Source: Arthrobacter_D sp015752045
GTDB taxonomy: Bacteria > Actinomycetota > Actinomycetes > Actinomycetales > Micrococcaceae
DNA length: 64,000 nucleotides
Assembly: GCF_015752045.1 (NCBI RefSeq)
Contig: NZ_JADOUS010000003.1
Location: 1-64,000 of the forward strand
Reading direction: 5' to 3'
The notes under the pieces were generated by a model. The model made no database searches, was not told the origin of the DNA, and was given only the letters and a program-made list of their open reading frames with translations. Position numbers and translations under genes: made by a program. Of the stretch, positions 60,692-64,000 are shown piece by piece. The first letter of the stretch is position 1. Every line of letters begins with the position of its first letter.

Positions 60692-62842
60692 ATGAAGAAC
60701 AAATGGCTGAGGGTGCTGCTGCCCGTCGTGGTGGTGCTGATCTGGCTGGTCGGTGCGGCGGTGGGTGGCCCCACCTTCGGGCGGCTCGAGGAGGTCTCGA
60801 GCAACGACCAGGCGTCCTTCCTGCCTGCCAGCGCCGAGTCGACGGAGGCCGGGGAACTGCAGCAGAGGTTCAGTGATTCGGACGCCATCCCGGCGGTGAT
60901 CGTCGCCGAATCTGACACCGTGATCGGTCCGCAGGACCTCGGCTCCTACGCGGAGCTCGGTGCGACGCTCGGTGGGGTCGAGGGGCTCGAACCCCCGGCC
61001 GAGGGGGCGCCCGCGGTGGCGGGTCCCATCCCGTCGGAGGACGGTTTCGCCGTCCAGTACATCGCCTTCGTCTCCTCCGACGCGGAACTCACCGAGGTGG
61101 TCGGCGAGCTGCGGAGCATCCTCGACGACGAACTGCCCGACGGCGTCACCGGCTACGTGACGGGCCCGGCCGGGCTCACCAACGACCTCGTCGACGCCTT
61201 CAGCGGGATCGACGGCATCCTGCTCGCCGTCGCGCTCGGCGCGGTGTTCGTCATCCTCCTCGCCGTGTACCGGTCCATCGTGCTGCCGTTCCTCGTCCTG
61301 CTGACCTCGGTGTTCGCCCTGGCGACGTCGATCCTGCTGATCTTCGGTCTCGCGAAGCTCGACGTCATCCAGCTCAGCGGCCAGAGCCAGGGAATCCTCT
61401 CGATCCTCGTGATCGGTGCGGCGACGGACTACGCGCTGCTGCTCGTCGCCCGGTTCAGGGAGGCGCTCGCGGGCAACGCGACGAAGTGGGAGGCCATGCG
61501 GGTGGCCTACCGCGGGTCGTTCGAGCCGATCCTCGCCTCCGGCGCCACCGTGATCCTCGGCCTGCTGTGCCTGCTGTTCTCGGATCTGAACTCGAACCGG
61601 AGCCTCGGGCCGATCGCCGCCATCGGCATCGCCTTCTCGCTCGCCGCGGCGCTCACGCTCCTCCCCGCGCTCCTGCTCCTGTTCGGCAGGGCGGCCTTCT
61701 GGCCCCTGGTTCCGCGCTACGACCCCGAGGCGGCCGCCGTCGTCGCCCCCCACCACGGCAGGCATGCGGCGCCGACGGGCGCCGGGCCGGAAACGGGACT
61801 CGAACGGCTCAAGGGCCTCTGGCGGCGCGTGGCCCTGCTCGTGGCCCGCCGCCCGCGCGTGCTGTGGATCGCGTCCCTGCTCATCCTCGCCGCGGGTGCC
61901 CTGGGCCTGACCCAGCTGCAGGCCAACGGCGTCCCGCAGTCCGCCGTGATCCTGACGCCGTCCAACGCGGTCGACGGCCAGGAGGCCCTCGCCCGCCACT
62001 TCGACGCAGGCTCCGGGAGTCCCGTCTACGTCGTCGCACCCGAGGCGGACCAGGCGGCGACGCTGGAGGTCGTCACGGCGCAGGAGGGCATCTCCGACGC
62101 CGCCCTGACCACGGACCCGAGCGGCGCCGCCGTCATCGAGGACGGTCAGGTCCTCATCAGCGGCACGCTCGAATACCAGGCCGACTCCGAACAGGCCGAG
62201 GACGTGGTGCGTGAGCTGCGCACCGCGCTCGACGACGCCAGCCCGGAGGCGCTCGTCGGCGGCGTCACGGCGGTGGCGATCGACACGAACGACACCGCGC
62301 TCGCCGACCTCGTCAAGATCATCCCGATCGTCCTGGGGGTCATCCTCGTGGTGCTGGTCATCCTGCTCCGCTCCGTGCTCGCGCCGGTGCTCCTCGTGGC
62401 CAGCGTGGCGCTCTCCTACGCGACGGCCCTCGGGGTCTCGGCGGTGGTGTTCAACAACGTCTTCGGGTTCGCGGGGGCGGACGCATCGGTGCCGCTGTTC
62501 GGCTTCGTGTTCCTCGTGGCCCTCGGCGTGGACTACAACATCTTCCTGATGACGCGGGTCCGTGAGGAGTCCCTCCGCATCGGCACCCGGCCCGGCATCC
62601 TGCGCGGGCTCGGCGTGACGGGCGGCGTCATCACCTCGGCCGGCGTGGTGCTCGCGGCGACCTTCGCCGCCCTGGGCGTCATCCCGATCCTGTTCCTCGC
62701 GCAGATCGCGTTCATCGTGGCCTTCGGTGTCCTCCTCGACACCATCCTGGTGCGCTCGCTGCTCATCCCGGCCCTGTCCTACGACATCGGCCCGAAGATC
62801 TGGTGGCCGTCCAAGCTTGGCAGGGTGCCGTCCCCGCGGTAG
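60692..62842 (+). CDS. MMPL-family RND transporter
   Basis: 716 residues with 12 helices in two similar halves. Each half has an N-terminal helix, a large extracytoplasmic loop and a five-helix bundle. The MMPL proton-relay motif reads LSILVIGAATDYALLLVARF in the first half and VFLVALGVDYNIFLMTRVRE in the second; each Asp-Tyr pair is intact. It probably exports lipids or hydrophobic drugs. ATG 60692 has GGAG upstream. It is controlled by the divergent MarR gene. Confidence 0.92.
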   Translation: MKNKWLRVLLPVVVVLIWLVGAAVGGPTFGRLEEVSSNDQASFLPASAESTEAGELQQRFSDSDAIPAVIVAESDTVIGPQDLGSYAELGATLGGVEGLEPPAEGAPAVAGPIPSEDGFAVQYIAFVSSDAELTEVVGELRSILDDELPDGVTGYVTGPAGLTNDLVDAFSGIDGILLAVALGAVFVILLAVYRSIVLPFLVLLTSVFALATSILLIFGLAKLDVIQLSGQSQGILSILVIGAATDYALLLVARFREALAGNATKWEAMRVAYRGSFEPILASGATVILGLLCLLFSDLNSNRSLGPIAAIGIAFSLAAALTLLPALLLLFGRAAFWPLVPRYDPEAAAVVAPHHGRHAAPTGAGPETGLERLKGLWRRVALLVARRPRVLWIASLLILAAGALGLTQLQANGVPQSAVILTPSNAVDGQEALARHFDAGSGSPVYVVAPEADQAATLEVVTAQEGISDAALTTDPSGAAVIEDGQVLISGTLEYQADSEQAEDVVRELRTALDDASPEALVGGVTAVAIDTNDTALADLVKIIPIVLGVILVVLVILLRSVLAPVLLVASVALSYATALGVSAVVFNNVFGFAGADASVPLFGFVFLVALGVDYNIFLMTRVREESLRIGTRPGILRGLGVTGGVITSAGVVLAATFAALGVIPILFLAQIAFIVAFGVLLDTILVRSLLIPALSYDIGPKIWWPSKLGRVPSPR

Positions 62843-63036
62843 CCGCAGGCGTGAATCCGGGGGCCGTGCGTCCGGGGTGCACGCGGGCCGGGCACGCAGC
62901 GGTGGTCGACGGCGTGACCCGGCCTGTGTGCGCACCGCGGATGGATGCTCCGCACAGCCGCCGCACAGCGTCGGGAAAGCCCCGCACAAGGTCCGGGCGG
63001 CACGCTCGGGGGACACCGGCGGTGCGGGATACTGGA

Positions 63037-63063
63037 CCGCAACGCTTGCTCCGCAACGCTTGC
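63037..63063 (+). repeat. Tandem 13-bp repeat upstream of the response regulator
   Basis: CCGCAACGCTTGC occurs at 63037-63049 and 63051-63063, one base apart, 40 bp before the response-regulator start. Direct repeats of this size are typical OmpR-family binding sites, so it may be an autoregulatory site. The rest of 62843-63102 shows nothing recognisable. Confidence 0.6.
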
Positions 63064-63102
63064 CCGTGACCCACCGGCCGCGGCAGGACCCGAGGACGAC
63101 AC

Positions 63103-63852
63103 ATGGCCGACGCCACGCACCATTCCATGACCGACAACCTCCCGCGCCTCGCCCACCCTGACGGCAGCCCCATCCGGGCCCTCGTGGTCGACGACGAGGC
63201 GAGCCTCGCTGAACTCGTCAGCATGGGCCTGAGGATGGTGGGCTGGAGCGTGACGACGGCGAACGACGGCCGCACCGCGGTCTCCGCCGCGCGGGACTTC
63301 CGGCCGGACGTCCTCGTGCTCGACGTCATGATGCCCGGCCTGGACGGCATCGAGGCGCTGCAGAAGATCCGCGCGTTCGCCCCCGGTGTCCCCGCGCTGT
63401 TCCTCACCGCGAAGGACGCCGTGCAGGACCGCATCTCCGGACTCTCCGCGGGCGGCGACGACTACGTCACCAAACCGTTCAGCATGGAGGAGCTCATGCT
63501 CCGGCTGCACCGGCTCGTGCAGCGCTCGGGCGCTGCGGCGTCGGACTCCGCCGAACTGGTGGTCGGCGACCTCGTGATGAACGTCGACACCCGCGAGGTC
63601 ACCCGCGACGGCGAGGACATCGCGCTGACGTCCACGCAGTGGGAGCTCCTCCGGTACCTCATGGAGAATCCCCGCCGCGTGCTCAGCAAGTCCCAGATCC
63701 TCGACAACGTGTGGAAGTACGACTTCGGGGGCCAGGCGAACATCGTGGAGCTGTACATCTCCTACCTGCGCAAGAAGATCGACGCCGGCCGTGCGCCCAT
63801 GATCCACACGGTGCGTGGCGCGGGGTACGTCCTGAAGCCCGCGGCCCCATGA
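63103..63852 (+). CDS. OmpR/PhoB-family response regulator
   Basis: 249 residues. Receiver: DDE acidic cluster (ALVVDDEASLAELV), phospho-acceptor Asp in VLVLDVMMPGLDGI, Thr in ALFLTAKDA and Lys in DYVTKPFSMEEL. Output: winged helix LTSTQWELLRYLMENPRRVL, VELYISYLRKKID and HTVRGAGYVL. It resembles the TrcR/MprA/TcrX group of actinobacterial regulators. ATG 63103 or 63127 may be the start. It overlaps the kinase gene by ATGA. Confidence 0.9.
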   Translation: MADATHHSMTDNLPRLAHPDGSPIRALVVDDEASLAELVSMGLRMVGWSVTTANDGRTAVSAARDFRPDVLVLDVMMPGLDGIEALQKIRAFAPGVPALFLTAKDAVQDRISGLSAGGDDYVTKPFSMEELMLRLHRLVQRSGAAASDSAELVVGDLVMNVDTREVTRDGEDIALTSTQWELLRYLMENPRRVLSKSQILDNVWKYDFGGQANIVELYISYLRKKIDAGRAPMIHTVRGAGYVLKPAAP

Positions 63853-64000
63853 CCGCTCCGGACGACGGCGCCGGACCGGCAGGAGCGGGCCATCCTCTGC
63901 ACCTGCGCACGAAGCTCATCCTGGTGACGCTCGGCCTGCTCACGGCGATCTGCGCGGCCCTCGGCGTCCTCAGCCACCTCGCGATGAGCAGCTACCTGAC
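63849..64000 (+). CDS. Sensor histidine kinase, N-terminal part (cut by window edge)
   Basis: Only 50 codons are in the window: a polar Gly/Ala/Pro-rich start, then HLRTKLILVTLGLLTAICAA, the usual basic residues leading into the first membrane helix of two-component kinases. It is coupled to the response-regulator stop (ATGA), which supports a cognate pair. Catalytic domains lie outside the window. Confidence 0.75.
   Translation, partial: MTAPDDGAGPAGAGHPLHLRTKLILVTLGLLTAICAALGVLSHLAMSSYL

Overview
The window is chromosomal DNA from a high-GC actinobacterium, most likely a member of the Micrococcales close to Arthrobacter (family Micrococcaceae). This rests on base composition, tight GTGA/ATGA gene overlaps, many starts that look leaderless, and an actinobacterial gene set: CopD-CtaG fusion, pterin dehydratase-VOC fusion, LpqY/SugABC-like importer, DUF4235, MrpA-MrpB fusion, and an IdeR-type iron box. 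No rRNA, prophage or CRISPR array is visible. The only mobile DNA is the last 30 codons of an IS5-type transposase at the left edge.

Layout. 0.4-6 kb: MASE1 sensor kinase, NAD-dependent epimerase, YihY membrane protein, Xi-class thiol transferase. 6-10 kb: iron-box-controlled siderophore import operon (two FecCD permeases, ATPase, siderophore-interacting reductase) with no binding protein. 10-16 kb: M23 cell-wall peptidase behind a long leader, diacylglycerol-kinase-type lipid kinase, SGNH hydrolase, MarR regulator, zinc-independent ribosomal proteins L28-L33-S14 behind a Zur-like palindrome, and HU. 16-25 kb: CopD-CtaG plus NHL-thioredoxin operon, PRISE-type reductase, and a HerA-ATPase cluster. 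25-30 kb: LpqY/SugABC-like sugar importer, panD, tRNA-Gly(CCC). 30-35 kb: M4 protease with its emfourin inhibitor, tryptophan dioxygenase, dCTP deaminase, UMF1-type MFS protein. 35-41 kb: Mrp Na+/H+ antiporter operon. 41-49 kb: lone receiver, umuDC-like pair, GT87 enzyme, flavin monooxygenase, dehydratase-VOC fusion, FUSC-like protein, DUF4235 protein. 49-52 kb: TPP-riboswitch-controlled ECF transporter ykoEDC. 52-55 kb: amino-acid ABC transporter behind a SAM riboswitch. 55-60 kb: pabC, a kinase-PabB fusion, LysE exporter, low-Mr tyrosine phosphatase, methyltransferase. 60-64 kb: MarR/MMPL divergent pair and the start of an OmpR-type two-component system.

Main themes. Metal and cofactor homeostasis is tied to recognisable switches: iron box, Zur-like palindrome, TPP and SAM riboswitches. 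Folate synthesis (pabC, kinase-pabB) and thiamine uptake are also present. The most unusual items are a UmuD-like protein that has lost both catalytic residues but is still coupled to UmuC, a P-loop kinase fused to PabB, an emfourin split by an Ala-Gly hexanucleotide repeat, and about 15 genes whose -10 hexamer sits 5-7 nt before the start codon.
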